From a bacterium (GTDB lineage Bacteria > Krumholzibacteriota > Krumholzibacteriia > Krumholzibacteriales > Krumholzibacteriaceae), in contig CP070727.1 in the NCBI GenBank assembly GCA_020350885.1, positions 3,512,209-3,575,087 on the forward strand: DNA of 62,879 bases. The letters run 5' to 3'. A program made the position numbers and the translations under genes. Under the pieces are notes generated by a model that saw nothing but the letters and a program-made list of their open reading frames with translations, searched no databases and was not told the origin of the DNA. This document shows, in pieces, positions 15,790-23,998 of the stretch (within the stretch, counting starts at the first letter, position 1; every line of letters starts with the position of its first letter).

Positions 15790-16425
15790 TTATGAAACAA
15801 GGAGATTCACCAGCACCATGGCACCGGCTGCGGCCAGGGGAATGACGATATTGTCATCGAGGGGTATCGGCAGGAACTCGATAAGCGCACCTGCGAGGGC
15901 GCCCGCTGCGGCAACGAGCCGGGACGGAAGAAGGAAACCCAGGATCACAAAACAGACGATGAAGTTTGCCGCCGCCCCCTCCACCGATTTATTCCGAAGC
16001 CGGTACCGACCGATGAGTCTGCCGACGACGCCGGCCACAGGGTCACCGATGCAGAGGCAGATGATCGCCCCCATGGCTATCCGTGGGGGGAAGAGGAGGA
16101 TAGTTACCAGGAGGGAGAGTACATAATATAGAGAGGTGTTCGGACCGCGCCGCTCCTTCGAGGAGGTAACAAAGCTCAGGTACCGCCAGAAGAAGTCGTA
16201 CCCGAATGTGGTGGTGAACCGAAGGATATCGAGCACGGTAAAGACAGCGACCGCAATGGAGAGACCGATTATGGGTGCGCGAGTCGACGGGTAGGTCTTG
16301 AGCATATAGAAAAAGACAATGAGCCCCGGCGCCACGTGCCAGAGTGTTCGGACGACTTTGATCGTAGCGCCGCCCCGTGTCTTGATCTCCAGATTCCCCA
16401 TGGCTGTTCGGATATCATACGCCAT
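15790..16425 (-). CDS. Dolichol/phytol kinase-like integral membrane protein (CTP-type lipid kinase family)
   Basis: This 211-residue protein has six to seven hydrophobic segments. The loop K-E-R-R-G-P-N-T-S-L-Y-Y and the sequence I-G-D-P-V-A-G-V-V-G-R-L-I-G-R...K-S-V-E-G are hallmarks of the SEC59/DGK1/VTE5 family. These proteins phosphorylate polyprenols or diacylglycerol with CTP. Length agrees with prokaryotic members. The start is uncertain: the ATG at 16425 lacks a clear ribosome site, and an in-frame ATG lies 8 codons later. It stands between the C69 peptidase and the Fe-S protein, apparently as its own unit. Confidence 0.8.
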   Translation of the reverse strand: MAYDIRTAMGNLEIKTRGGATIKVVRTLWHVAPGLIVFFYMLKTYPSTRAPIIGLSIAVAVFTVLDILRFTTTFGYDFFWRYLSFVTSSKERRGPNTSLYYVLSLLVTILLFPPRIAMGAIICLCIGDPVAGVVGRLIGRYRLRNKSVEGAAANFIVCFVILGFLLPSRLVAAAGALAGALIEFLPIPLDDNIVIPLAAAGAMVLVNLLVS

Positions 16426-16527
16426 GGGATCGGAGCAGACAATATATTTGGGTGAATTTCCTCCGGAATCCGGTGGCCGGATCGATGTTCACCGGTCCAC
16501 AGCAGCGGATGCGTAACGAATCCGGAT

Positions 16528-17571
16528 CTACCCGATCCTTTCCCCGCGGATGCTGATGTTGATCTCCTGGAGGGGAATCTCCTTTCCCGACGACGTTATC
16601 GCATCACGTACGACCTTCAACATACCGAAGCAACAGGGAACTTCCATGTGGGCAACCGTTACGGATTTGATATCGTTCTGCTTGAATACCTGCGTGAGCT
16701 TCTCCGTGTAGTAGCCCGCATCGTCCAGCTTCGGACAACCGACGAGAACGATCTTACCATTCAACAGTTCCTCATGGAAATCCGGGAAGGCGAAGGGTAC
16801 ACAGTCTGCGGCGATAAGAAGGTCCGCCCCCTGCAGATAGGGGGCGAAGGGTGGAACGAGCATGATCTGAACTGGCCACTGTCTCAGCCGGGATGGCCGT
16901 CTCTCGTATTCAGCCCCGGATGGATGTATCGCGTCACTCTCTCCCAGATCGATCACCCGGGAGCCCGGACAGCCACACCCGGTAACCCCTGGCTGACTGA
17001 TGGAATCTGAATCATGCTGCGGGGCATTCACCTCCTCGTTGCCACTCCTTCCAACCTCTATCACTGCATCGACGTGTCGCATTCCGGCGCCCGTTCCATG
17101 CGGGTTTCCATGGCCGCTGTGCGCCGATGCCGATCGATCATGTGCGGTCAGCATCGCGCCCTCCGGCCGGGAATGTTCCCCGTGCTTGGACTTGATGGCA
17201 CCGTTCGGGGACCTGAATTCCTCCGGAACATCGAGATCCCTCTCGATGAGATAGTTGATCGCTTCACGCACGTATCCCGTCAGGCCGTGATCGCGTAGAT
17301 GCTCCAGGTGTGCCTTCACGACCGAATCGCCCTGCTTTACGATATTCTCCATAACCATGTTCTCGTCATACTCTTCGGCTTCCCGCTCCTCGATGGTGAT
17401 CGCCCCTAAGGGACAATGGCCGATGCATGCACCGAGGCCGTCGCAGAAGAGATCGTTCACGAGCCGTGCCTTGCCATCGATGATCTGGAGCGCCCCCTCG
17501 GGGCAATTCGGCACACACTGCCCGCAGCCGTCGCATTTTTCCTCGTCTATCGTGATTATCTGTCTGAGCAT
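16528..17571 (-). CDS. Di-cluster [4Fe-4S] protein with a His-rich linker and conserved C-terminal Cys region
   Basis: This 347-residue protein begins at ATG 17571, with GGAGG about 10 bases upstream. Two ferredoxin motifs follow at once: C-D-G-C-G-Q-C-V-P-N-C-P and C-D-G-L-G-A-C-I-G-H-C-P. The region around residues 125-180 is rich in His (K-H-G-E-H, T-A-H-D, S-A-H-S-G-H-G-N-P-H-G). Then come G-C-G-C-P-G-S and a C-terminal domain with A-A-D-C-V-P-F-A-F, V-L-V-G-C-P-K-L-D-D and V-P-C-C-F-G. This layout matches anaerobe ferredoxin-type proteins often annotated as 4Fe-4S binding domain proteins, whose exact role is unknown. It lies 66 bases after the Rrf2 gene in the same direction, so co-regulation by an Fe-S or redox signal is likely. 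Confidence 0.82.
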   Translation of the reverse strand: MLRQIITIDEEKCDGCGQCVPNCPEGALQIIDGKARLVNDLFCDGLGACIGHCPLGAITIEEREAEEYDENMVMENIVKQGDSVVKAHLEHLRDHGLTGYVREAINYLIERDLDVPEEFRSPNGAIKSKHGEHSRPEGAMLTAHDRSASAHSGHGNPHGTGAGMRHVDAVIEVGRSGNEEVNAPQHDSDSISQPGVTGCGCPGSRVIDLGESDAIHPSGAEYERRPSRLRQWPVQIMLVPPFAPYLQGADLLIAADCVPFAFPDFHEELLNGKIVLVGCPKLDDAGYYTEKLTQVFKQNDIKSVTVAHMEVPCCFGMLKVVRDAITSSGKEIPLQEINISIRGERIG

Positions 17572-17637
17572 CCTCTCGTTCCCTCCATTCATTCGAGCCA
17601 GAAGCCGGGCGCACCACAACAGGTGTAGATCCGGTCG

Positions 17638-18063
17638 CTACGCCCGTTCGAGACCGTAGTTGCCGTCGATCTCCTTAACACTGGTCTTTCCGAGATACTC
17701 GCTGAACTCCCTGTTGATCTTCGCAAGAAGAGGTCCGAATAAACACTTCCCTTCCCCACAGACCTGTGTATCCATGAGACAGTCACTCGGCCTGAACGGT
17801 CCTTCGATCGCCTCGAAAACGTTCATCAGTGTGATCTCCCCACCCGGTCTACCGAGCGTAAACCCACCTCCCGGGCCGCGTACCGATCGGACAAGATGCT
17901 GCCGGGCGAGACGTTGCAGAACCTTTGCCAGATGGGCCTCGGAGACATCGAGCCGTTCGGCTAGCTCGGCGGCGGTGAACCGGCGCCCGGGTTCGGAAGC
18001 CAACATTACCATCGTATGTATTGCCATCGTTGCGGCATCAGTTATCCTGAGCACTCCCTTCAA
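17638..18063 (-). CDS. Rrf2-family Fe-S transcriptional regulator
   Basis: This 141-residue protein has an N-terminal winged helix (F-T-A-A-E-L-A-E-R-L-D-V-S-E-A-H-L-A-K-V) and the wing R-G-P-G-G-G-F-T-L. The cysteine loop C-L-M-D-T-Q-V-C-G-E-G-K-C places it with IscR/NsrR-type sensors that carry an Fe-S cluster. Translation starts at TTG 18063: GGGAGG lies about 6 bases upstream and the resulting N-terminus aligns with the family. The first 12 codons are part of a 47-base tandem repeat that is copied four more times upstream. The gene has a consensus promoter and a palindrome that may be its own binding site. Likely targets are itself and the downstream Fe-S protein. Confidence 0.9.
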   Translation of the reverse strand: MKGVLRITDAATMAIHTMVMLASEPGRRFTAAELAERLDVSEAHLAKVLQRLARQHLVRSVRGPGGGFTLGRPGGEITLMNVFEAIEGPFRPSDCLMDTQVCGEGKCLFGPLLAKINREFSEYLGKTSVKEIDGNYGLERA

Positions 18064-18264
18064 GATTGCCCTCCCGTTGCGGCATCAGTTATCCTGAGCA
18101 CTCCCTTCAAGATTGCCCTCCCGTTGCGGCATCGGTTATCCTGAGCACTCCCTTCAAGATTGCCCTCCCGTTGCGGCATCGGTTACCCTGAGCACTCTCT
18201 TCAAGGGGAACCTCCCATTGCGGCATCGGCTATCCTGAGCTCTCCCTTCAAGGGGAATCTCTCA
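18030..18264 (-). repeat. Five tandem 47-bp repeats forming four overlapping leader minicistrons before rrf2
   Basis: The unit repeats exactly every 47 bases; its TTG codons are at 18063, 18110, 18157, 18204 and 18251 (minus strand). The first copy is the true start of the Rrf2 gene. In each of the four upstream copies the TTG opens a 16-codon frame whose TGA stop overlaps the next TTG as TTGA. The three nearest copies encode variants such as M-K-G-V-L-R-I-T-D-A-A-T-G-G-Q-S, matching the Rrf2 N-terminus for 12 residues; the outermost is more diverged. GGGAGG precedes most copies. Confidence 0.9.
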
Positions 18265-18272
18265 ATCATTAA

Positions 18273-18294
18273 GGTATTCCAGTACCTCAATACC
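18273..18294. promoter_or_regulatory. Putative Rrf2 operator
   Basis: An inverted repeat GGTATT (18273-18278) / AATACC (18289-18294) with a 10-base centre abuts the -10 element and covers the expected transcription start. A further AATACC half-site lies just upstream of the -35 at 18328-18333. Size and position suit autoregulation by the Rrf2 protein. Confidence 0.5.
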
Positions 18295-18323
18295 ATTATA
18301 TACAGAATTCCGATTCCTGTCAA
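18295..18323 (-). promoter_or_regulatory. Consensus sigma-70 promoter of rrf2
   Basis: On the minus strand TTGACA (18318-18323) and TATAAT (18295-18300) are separated by exactly 17 bases, a perfect consensus. Transcription should start near 18288, giving a leader of about 225 bases that contains the four minicistrons. Confidence 0.85.
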
Positions 18324-18380
18324 GAGCAATACCGATTATTTTCGTTTTATTCTTATCGCATTTAGGAGGGGGGCTTTTCT

Positions 18381-19589
18381 CTATGGATTCGGCAGCCGTT
18401 TCAGCCTGTCGGCTATTGCTCTACCGAGCTCGCGACACCTCTCGAGCGCCTCACCGTCCGGTACGTACTTGACCTGGAGCCCCTCTGAAACGATCTCCAC
18501 GTTCATCCCCCGCAGCAGTTCCTCGAGCTGCTTCACCGCACCCCCGCTCCAGCCGTACGAACCGAAAGCCGCTCCCACGAGTCCGGTAAACCGCAGACCC
18601 TTGCAGTAGACGAGCGCATCGGCCAGTGTCGGGAAGACAGTATTGTTGAGTGTCGGTGATCCGGCCACGAGGGCACCCGCATCGAGGAGTTCCGTGGCGA
18701 TATCACTCCGGTGTACCGCCCTGAGCTTCATGATCCTGACGTGCGTGCCGGCCTCTGCAAGGCCGTCGCCGATCGCCCGAGCCATCAGATCGGTGCTTCC
18801 CCACATCGTATCGTAGACGACCACCGCCTTGTTCGTGGGTCTCCGCTCGGCCCACCGCCGGTACAGCTCCAGGATCCGGCCGTGGTTGCTGCGCCAGATT
18901 GGACCGTGGTCCGGTGCGATCATATCGATATCGATCCCGAGCTCTGGCACCTTCTCGAGCAGCTTGAGGATCTGCTTCGAGTAAAGCGTGAGAATATTGG
19001 CAAAGTACTTTGCCGCTTCGTGCTCGAGAACCGACTCGTCCAATTCGTCGTCGAAGCGCTCGTAGGAGGCGAGATGCATGCCGAAGGCATCCTGAGAGAA
19101 GAGGAGCTTCTCACCGGCGAGGTATGAGAACATGCTATCTGGCCAATGAAGCATCCGCGTCTCGTAGCATGTGATACTCGTATTCCCGAGGTCGATCCTC
19201 CCCCCGTCCCCCACCGCAACGATCTCGCCATTCATATGGAAATGGTCCCTGAGCGCCTGTGCACCCATCACCGAGGCGAATACCTTCTCCGGCCTCACAC
19301 GGTCGATCGTTTCGGGGAGGGAACCGGAATGGTCCATCTCGGAGTGGTTGGATATCACATAGTCGATCGCGCCGGGATCGACCACGGACCGGATGCGTGC
19401 GAACATCTCCTCCTTGAATGGCTTCTTGACCGTATCGATCAACGTCACCTTGTCCGCCGTGACAAGAAACGCGTTGTAGGTCGTACCCGTATGCGTGGCG
19501 TAACCGTGAAAGTCCCGCACATTCCAGTCGACGGCCCCGACCCAGTAGACATTGTCCGTAACCTTTGATGCCTTGAAACCGTTGCTCAT
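18381..19589 (-). CDS. fprA: Flavodiiron protein (A-type flavoprotein, FprA family)
   Basis: This 402-residue protein has a metallo-beta-lactamase-like diiron domain with N-H-S-E-M-D-H-S-G (His82, Glu84, Asp86, His87), His148 in L-H-W-P-D-S, Asp167 and H-G-P. A C-terminal flavodoxin domain binds FMN (Y-D-T-M-W-G-S-T, then A-F-G-S-Y-G-W-S-G-G). Flavodiiron proteins reduce O2 to water or NO to N2O in the cytoplasm of anaerobes. It lies 27 bases after the oxidoreductase beta-subunit gene and may share its transcript, and it precedes the Rrf2 gene. All diiron ligands appear present. Confidence 0.93.
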   Translation of the reverse strand: MSNGFKASKVTDNVYWVGAVDWNVRDFHGYATHTGTTYNAFLVTADKVTLIDTVKKPFKEEMFARIRSVVDPGAIDYVISNHSEMDHSGSLPETIDRVRPEKVFASVMGAQALRDHFHMNGEIVAVGDGGRIDLGNTSITCYETRMLHWPDSMFSYLAGEKLLFSQDAFGMHLASYERFDDELDESVLEHEAAKYFANILTLYSKQILKLLEKVPELGIDIDMIAPDHGPIWRSNHGRILELYRRWAERRPTNKAVVVYDTMWGSTDLMARAIGDGLAEAGTHVRIMKLRAVHRSDIATELLDAGALVAGSPTLNNTVFPTLADALVYCKGLRFTGLVGAAFGSYGWSGGAVKQLEELLRGMNVEIVSEGLQVKYVPDGEALERCRELGRAIADRLKRLPNP

Positions 19590-19616
19590 ACCGTACTCCC
19601 TCTTCGTGGTTCCCTC

Positions 19617-20468
19617 CTAACGGTAGGTCTCGAGCACATTCGCAAGCTCCGCCCTGTCCACATCCCTTCCGACGAGCGGCCCCCCGGCAAGTACCGGGAA
19701 TCGATCCTCGAAGGGTGGGCGGTCGTTCGTATAGATCACACCGATCGGAATCCTCTCGCCCCATTCCATAGCCGTCTTCATCGCCTCCTCCCAGTCGGCA
19801 GGATCGTGGTCTCGGGGAAGCTCGTAACATCGCTTCTTGTACCAAGCGAAGTTGTTGAGGTGGTTGAATGAAACACACGGCTGTAGAACGTCTATGAGCG
19901 CAAGGCCCCGGTGTTCGATTCCTCTCCGTATCATTTCCGAAAGATGTTCCTTGTAACCGGTAAAGCTTCTGGCGACAAATCCCGCGTGCATGGCCACCGC
20001 TACGGCGATGGGATTGAAACGCTCGAGAACGACACCGCCGGGCTGGGCCTTCGTCGTGAATCCCTCCTGAGATGTCGGGCTTGCCTGCCCCTTCGTGAGT
20101 CCGTAGACCTGGTTGTCGTGCACGATCACGGTGATATCGATGTTACGCCGGATGGCCGCGATGAGGTGGTTACCGCCCTCGCCGTAGTTGCACCCGTCAC
20201 CGCTCTCGACAATGACCGTGAGTTCTGGATTGGCGAGCTTCGCCCCCGTTGCTACCGGCAGCGACCGCCCATGGAGGCCGTCGAAGACGTTTGCATTGAG
20301 ATAATGGGGCGCTTTGGCCGCCTGGCCGATGCCGCTTACGAAGAGAACCCGGTGGGGCTCAAGGCCTTTCTCTACCAGTGCCTCCTTCACCCCGGCGAGC
20401 AGCGAAAAATTTCCACAGCCGGGGCACCACGCCGTCTCGTACGTGCCATAATCTTCTATTGTTACCAT
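19617..20468 (-). CDS. 2-oxoacid:ferredoxin oxidoreductase, beta (TPP-binding) subunit
   Basis: This 283-residue protein contains the C-P-G-C-G-N motif near the N-terminus, and E-S-G-D-G-C-N-Y-G-E-G-G-N-H...H-D-N-Q-V-Y-G-L-T-K-G-Q, the thiamine pyrophosphate/magnesium site of KorB/OorB-type subunits. It pairs with the fused subunit encoded just upstream to decarboxylate a 2-oxoacid (2-oxoglutarate, or a pyruvate-like acid) and reduce ferredoxin. The ATG at 20468 is chosen, with AAAGGA upstream. The upstream gene's stop codon lies at 20495, so the two genes are adjacent. The true substrate cannot be read from sequence alone. Confidence 0.92.
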   Translation of the reverse strand: MVTIEDYGTYETAWCPGCGNFSLLAGVKEALVEKGLEPHRVLFVSGIGQAAKAPHYLNANVFDGLHGRSLPVATGAKLANPELTVIVESGDGCNYGEGGNHLIAAIRRNIDITVIVHDNQVYGLTKGQASPTSQEGFTTKAQPGGVVLERFNPIAVAVAMHAGFVARSFTGYKEHLSEMIRRGIEHRGLALIDVLQPCVSFNHLNNFAWYKKRCYELPRDHDPADWEEAMKTAMEWGERIPIGVIYTNDRPPFEDRFPVLAGGPLVGRDVDRAELANVLETYR

Positions 20469-20494
20469 TGCTCGATCCTTTCGGTGCCTGCACC

Positions 20495-22195
20495 TCAAGA
20501 GATCCTTTTCACGATGTATTCCGGTGTAATCGGCAGGCCGTCGTAGCGGTTCACCCGCTCCTCGATCAGGAATCCAGTTTCGCGGCGGATCAAACTCGCA
20601 AGCTGACCCGTAGCGTTACCCTCGACACAGACCACGCGTCCCGCACCGGTCAACCGGCCGAGAAACTGATCCGGTACGAGCGGCCACACTTGCCTGAAGT
20701 GAAGGGTACTCACCTCTCTGCCACCGGCACGGAGCAGAGATGCCGCCTCACGGACCGAGCCCAGAGTCGATCCCCACGAAACCAGCAGCAGCTCCGGTGC
20801 ATCGGGGCCCCCGTGCTCCGGTTGGAGCATCTCCCCGGTGATGCCGATCCCTTTGGCGAGGCGCTTCTCCACCTGCCGGGTCCGCACCTCGAGGTCCTCG
20901 GTGAGATGCCCGTCTTCGGTATGCTCGTCACTGTCGGTTACGACGAGGTGTTCGTACGCCCCCGGGATGAGGCGGGGTGAAATCCCGCTCTCGGTGATCG
21001 CATGCCGCCGGTATGGTGCCTCGATGGGCGCCGATCCGGCCCCGGGACGAACCTGATCGAGGCCCCCGACATCGAACGGCTGCACCGCACGGTAGGAATC
21101 GGCCAGAAACTGATCGGTGAGGACGAACATAGGGCCCTGGTAGCGTTCGGCAAGGTCGAAGGCCTTGCTCGTCAGGTGGAAGCACTCATCCACGGTGCCG
21201 GGTGCGAAGACCGCCCGGGGGAACTCACCGTGCCCGGCGTGCAGCACGAACTCAAGATCCGCCTGCTCGGTCCTCGTGGGGAGCCCCGTTGCCGGACCAG
21301 GCCGCTGGGCTACTACCATGACGAGCGGCGTCTCCGTCATACCGGCAAGGCTTACACCTTCCACCATCAGGGCGAACCCACCGCCCGAGGTGGCGACCAT
21401 TGCCGGAGCCCCGGCAAAGGATGCACCGATCGCCATATTCACGGCCGCAATCTCGTCCTCCGCTTGCTCGACCACAAGCCCCATCCGTTCCGCCATGCCG
21501 ATCAAGGTCAACGGGATCGATGTCGCAGGTGTCATGGGGTAGAAGGCACAGAAACGCACACCCGCCGATACGGCCCCGAGCGCAATCGCCTCGTTGCCGT
21601 TCAGCATTACTTTCCCTCCGCCGCCTTCCGCAAAGGGGAGCTTCCGCAGTTTCTCGGGGCGCGCCCCGGTCCATTCGAACGACCGTGCCAGTGCCGCCTT
21701 ATTCCCCTCCATCATCTCGGGATGCTTCACACCGAAGAACTCGTCGAGCATCTTCCCGGCCGGCTCCCTCTCGAGGCCGAGGAGGGCGCAGAGTATGCCG
21801 AGGGCGGCGGTATTGACAAAACGTTCGTCCCCAGCCAGGGTTTCGAATGGAACTTTGAGGCACGCATCATCCGCAACCCCGAACGCTTCGTCTGCCACGA
21901 TCAATCCACCCGGTGCAAGCCCCTTCCGGTGGAGCTCCACCGTTTCCCCGTTGAGGGCCACGAGGATATCGATCGCCTCAGCGGGCGCCTCAAGGAAACG
22001 GGGGGCGACACGGACCGCAAATGTATTGTGGCCACCGCGGATCCTCGACTGATAACTCTGTGTAACCACTATGTGGTAACCGCTCCGGACCAGGATCTTC
22101 GAGATCATCTGGCCGACGGTCACTAGGCCCTGGCCCGCCTCACCGCCGATAACGATATTGCATGTTCCTTTTTTCATACCTTTCTGCCCTGACAT
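20495..22195 (-). CDS. 2-oxoacid:ferredoxin oxidoreductase, fused gamma-alpha subunit
   Basis: This 566-residue protein has a gamma domain first (I-G-G-E-A-G-Q-G-L-V-T-V-G-Q, residues 14-185) with the Q-S-Y-Q-S-R-I-R-G-G-H motif. The alpha/pyrimidine domain follows (L-N-G-N-E-A-I-A-L-G-A, A-F-Y-P-M-T-P-A-T-S-I, E-Q-A-E-D-E-I-A-A). The gamma-alpha fusion is the usual form in KorA-type enzymes of many anaerobes. No Fe-S cluster motif is present, so electrons must pass through the partner subunit to ferredoxin. The ATG at 22195 is used; an ATG at 22177 is also possible. It forms an operon with the beta subunit and probably the flavodiiron gene. Confidence 0.92.
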   Translation of the reverse strand: MSGQKGMKKGTCNIVIGGEAGQGLVTVGQMISKILVRSGYHIVVTQSYQSRIRGGHNTFAVRVAPRFLEAPAEAIDILVALNGETVELHRKGLAPGGLIVADEAFGVADDACLKVPFETLAGDERFVNTAALGILCALLGLEREPAGKMLDEFFGVKHPEMMEGNKAALARSFEWTGARPEKLRKLPFAEGGGGKVMLNGNEAIALGAVSAGVRFCAFYPMTPATSIPLTLIGMAERMGLVVEQAEDEIAAVNMAIGASFAGAPAMVATSGGGFALMVEGVSLAGMTETPLVMVVAQRPGPATGLPTRTEQADLEFVLHAGHGEFPRAVFAPGTVDECFHLTSKAFDLAERYQGPMFVLTDQFLADSYRAVQPFDVGGLDQVRPGAGSAPIEAPYRRHAITESGISPRLIPGAYEHLVVTDSDEHTEDGHLTEDLEVRTRQVEKRLAKGIGITGEMLQPEHGGPDAPELLLVSWGSTLGSVREAASLLRAGGREVSTLHFRQVWPLVPDQFLGRLTGAGRVVCVEGNATGQLASLIRRETGFLIEERVNRYDGLPITPEYIVKRIS

Positions 22196-22353
22196 GCTAT
22201 CTCATCGATATGTCCGGCGGAAAGAACCGTCTTCATGATGCGGCCCGTGGGGAGAAGCCTACTCCTCCCCACAGATTCATCGCAAGAATGGTGAGTTCGA
22301 TTACCCCGCGGCTCTCCCGCTCCGGAAAACCGGTGCAGCCGCACGTCAGGTTC

Positions 22354-22878
22354 TTATCCCCCTTCGCCCGAGACCGGTAGGGGCATGGTGAAGGTCCGAG
22401 TACCGAGCTCCCGATCTACCATCAGAATACCATTACCGGACTTGCCGACCATCTCGAGCATCTGGACATTCTTCGTGGCGTTCGCCTCCTCCTCGACCTG
22501 CTCGTCGACGAACCACTGGATGAGGCTCTGCGAAGCGTAGTCGTTCTCCCTCTGCACGAGCTTGGCGAGCTCGTTTATCTTCCCCGTGATGAACTCCTCG
22601 TGCTTCAGGGCCGCCTTGAAGGCATCGAGCGGGGTTTTCCACTTGGCGAGAGGCTTCTCTATCGCGAGCAGCTCGACCGTTCCGCCGCGCTCGTTAATGT
22701 GATCGAAGAACTTCATTGCGTGTGTCATTTCCTCCATCGCCTGCACACGCATCCACTGCGCCATTCCGTCGAATCCGAGCGAGTGAAAGTACGCGACGAT
22801 GGAGAGATAGAGATACGCCGAGTATGTCTCGTGCATGATCTGCTCGTTGAATGCATCACGAATCTTTTTCTTGATCAT
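22354..22878 (-). CDS. ftn: Ferritin (bacterial non-haem, FtnA type)
   Basis: This 174-residue protein matches the bacterial ferritin pattern. Ligands include N-E-Q-I-M-H-E-T-Y-S-A-Y-L-Y-L near the N-terminus, M-E-E-M-T-H-A-M-K-F-F in helix B and the later W-F-V-D-E-Q-V-E-E-E. The protein stores iron and uses peroxide or O2 in the ferroxidase reaction. It starts 6 bases after the superoxide reductase gene with a GGGGGAG site, so the two are co-transcribed with rubrerythrin. The last 10 residues are slightly longer than usual. Confidence 0.95.
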   Translation of the reverse strand: MIKKKIRDAFNEQIMHETYSAYLYLSIVAYFHSLGFDGMAQWMRVQAMEEMTHAMKFFDHINERGGTVELLAIEKPLAKWKTPLDAFKAALKHEEFITGKINELAKLVQRENDYASQSLIQWFVDEQVEEEANATKNVQMLEMVGKSGNGILMVDRELGTRTFTMPLPVSGEGG

Positions 22879-22884
22879 AATCTA

Positions 22885-23262
22885 TCACTCCCCCTTCCAG
22901 AGTCCATGAATATTACAGTACTCCCTAGCGGAAACCTTGTCGGCCGAGACGTGGAATACCGCCTCCGGTGCTTTTCCGGGACTGAGGAACATACGGTATG
23001 CCCCGCCGTCGGTCAGGAGCTGTATCCACTCTATGTAATGCTGTCCTTCCATCGGATGAGGCACACTACCGACCTTCACCTTGTATCCGCCTTCTACTTT
23101 CTCGATCACCGGTACATGCTTCTCGGTCGCCGCATCCGTCGTATTCTCCTCGAGAAGCTTCATCGGTTCATTGCAGCAGACGAGCTGCCCGGCACCCTCG
23201 TGCAGGATCTCGACGATATTGCCGCATACCTCGCACTTGTAAACCTGCAGTTTCTTGGTCAT
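22885..23262 (-). CDS. dfx: Desulfoferrodoxin (class I superoxide reductase)
   Basis: This 125-residue protein has an N-terminal desulforedoxin domain (Y-K-C-E-V-C-G-N and L-V-C-C-N-E-P-M, four Cys for the rubredoxin-like iron). The catalytic neelaredoxin domain follows, with [19 protein letters not shown] and E-Y-C-N-I-H-G-L-W, giving the four His and one Cys that bind the active iron. The Glu-Lys next to the first His is present, as in active enzymes. It reduces superoxide to hydrogen peroxide without making O2. The ATG has AAGGAGG 8 bases upstream. It lies 81 bases after rubrerythrin and 6 bases before ferritin, forming an oxygen-defence operon. Confidence 0.97.
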   Translation of the reverse strand: MTKKLQVYKCEVCGNIVEILHEGAGQLVCCNEPMKLLEENTTDAATEKHVPVIEKVEGGYKVKVGSVPHPMEGQHYIEWIQLLTDGGAYRMFLSPGKAPEAVFHVSADKVSAREYCNIHGLWKGE

Positions 23263-23343
23263 TGTTACTACCTCCTTGCCAGTAGTCTACAACCACTCGT
23301 GATAATACAAACAGTCATTTTTCATCCGTTGTAGACGCCTTCG

Positions 23344-23916
23344 TTACCAGTTCTCGCCCAGCAGCTCGAAATGTGCCTGCGGGTGGGCGCATGCGGGGCA
23401 GCATTGCGGCGCCTCTTCACCCTCGTGGAGATATCCGCAGTTGAGACAACGCCAGACTACCTTCTTCTCGCGCTTGAAGACCCTGCCGCCTTCGATATTC
23501 GCCCGGAGGTCGTTGTATTGTTTCTCGTGCTGTTTCTCCGCGACCGCGATCGCCTCGAAGGTCTTTGCAATTTCCTCGAAGCCCTCCTCGCGTGCCACCC
23601 TGGCGAAACCGGGATACATCTCCGTCCACTCGTAGTTCTCACCGCCTGCGGCTTCCTTCAGGTTATCGGTTGTGCAACCGATGACCCCCGCCGGGAAAGC
23701 AGCCGTAATCTCGATCTCACCGCCCTCGAGAAGCTTGAACAGCCGCTTGGCATGTTCCCGCTCCTGGTTTGCCGTCTCCTCGAAGATTTCGGAAATCTGC
23801 CGATACCCTTCCTTGCGGGCTTGGCTTGCGAAGTAAGTGTACCGGTTCCTCGCCTGTGATTCACCGGCGAACGCCGTGAGCAGATTCTTCTCTGTCTGCG
23901 TTCCCTTGATCGACAT
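23344..23916 (-). CDS. rbr: Rubrerythrin
   Basis: This 190-residue protein has a ferritin-like diiron domain ([38 protein letters not shown]) and a C-terminal rubredoxin domain (W-R-C-L-N-C-G...C-P-A-C). All ligands are present. It reduces hydrogen peroxide to water with electrons from rubredoxin or a flavoprotein, consuming the product of the neighbouring superoxide reductase. An AGGAGG site lies 7 bases before the ATG. Upstream on the same strand is a small dyad (TATAG...CTATA) that might be a regulator site, but it is weak. Confidence 0.97.
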   Translation of the reverse strand: MSIKGTQTEKNLLTAFAGESQARNRYTYFASQARKEGYRQISEIFEETANQEREHAKRLFKLLEGGEIEITAAFPAGVIGCTTDNLKEAAGGENYEWTEMYPGFARVAREEGFEEIAKTFEAIAVAEKQHEKQYNDLRANIEGGRVFKREKKVVWRCLNCGYLHEGEEAPQCCPACAHPQAHFELLGENW

Positions 23917-23998
23917 CGTGTATCCTCCTTTTCCAAGGTTCGTTTCCAGCTATAGTTTTTACAATCTATATTAAATCGCTCTGAGAGCGAGAACAGCC

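Noticed and set aside
18030..18264. CRISPR array
   Set aside because: The 47-base units are contiguous without spacers and coincide with the rrf2 start, so they are tandem repeats.
21002..22126. A 374-codon plus-strand frame over the oxidoreductase gamma-alpha gene
   Set aside because: Antisense to a well-supported enzyme; no ribosome site or recognisable residues.
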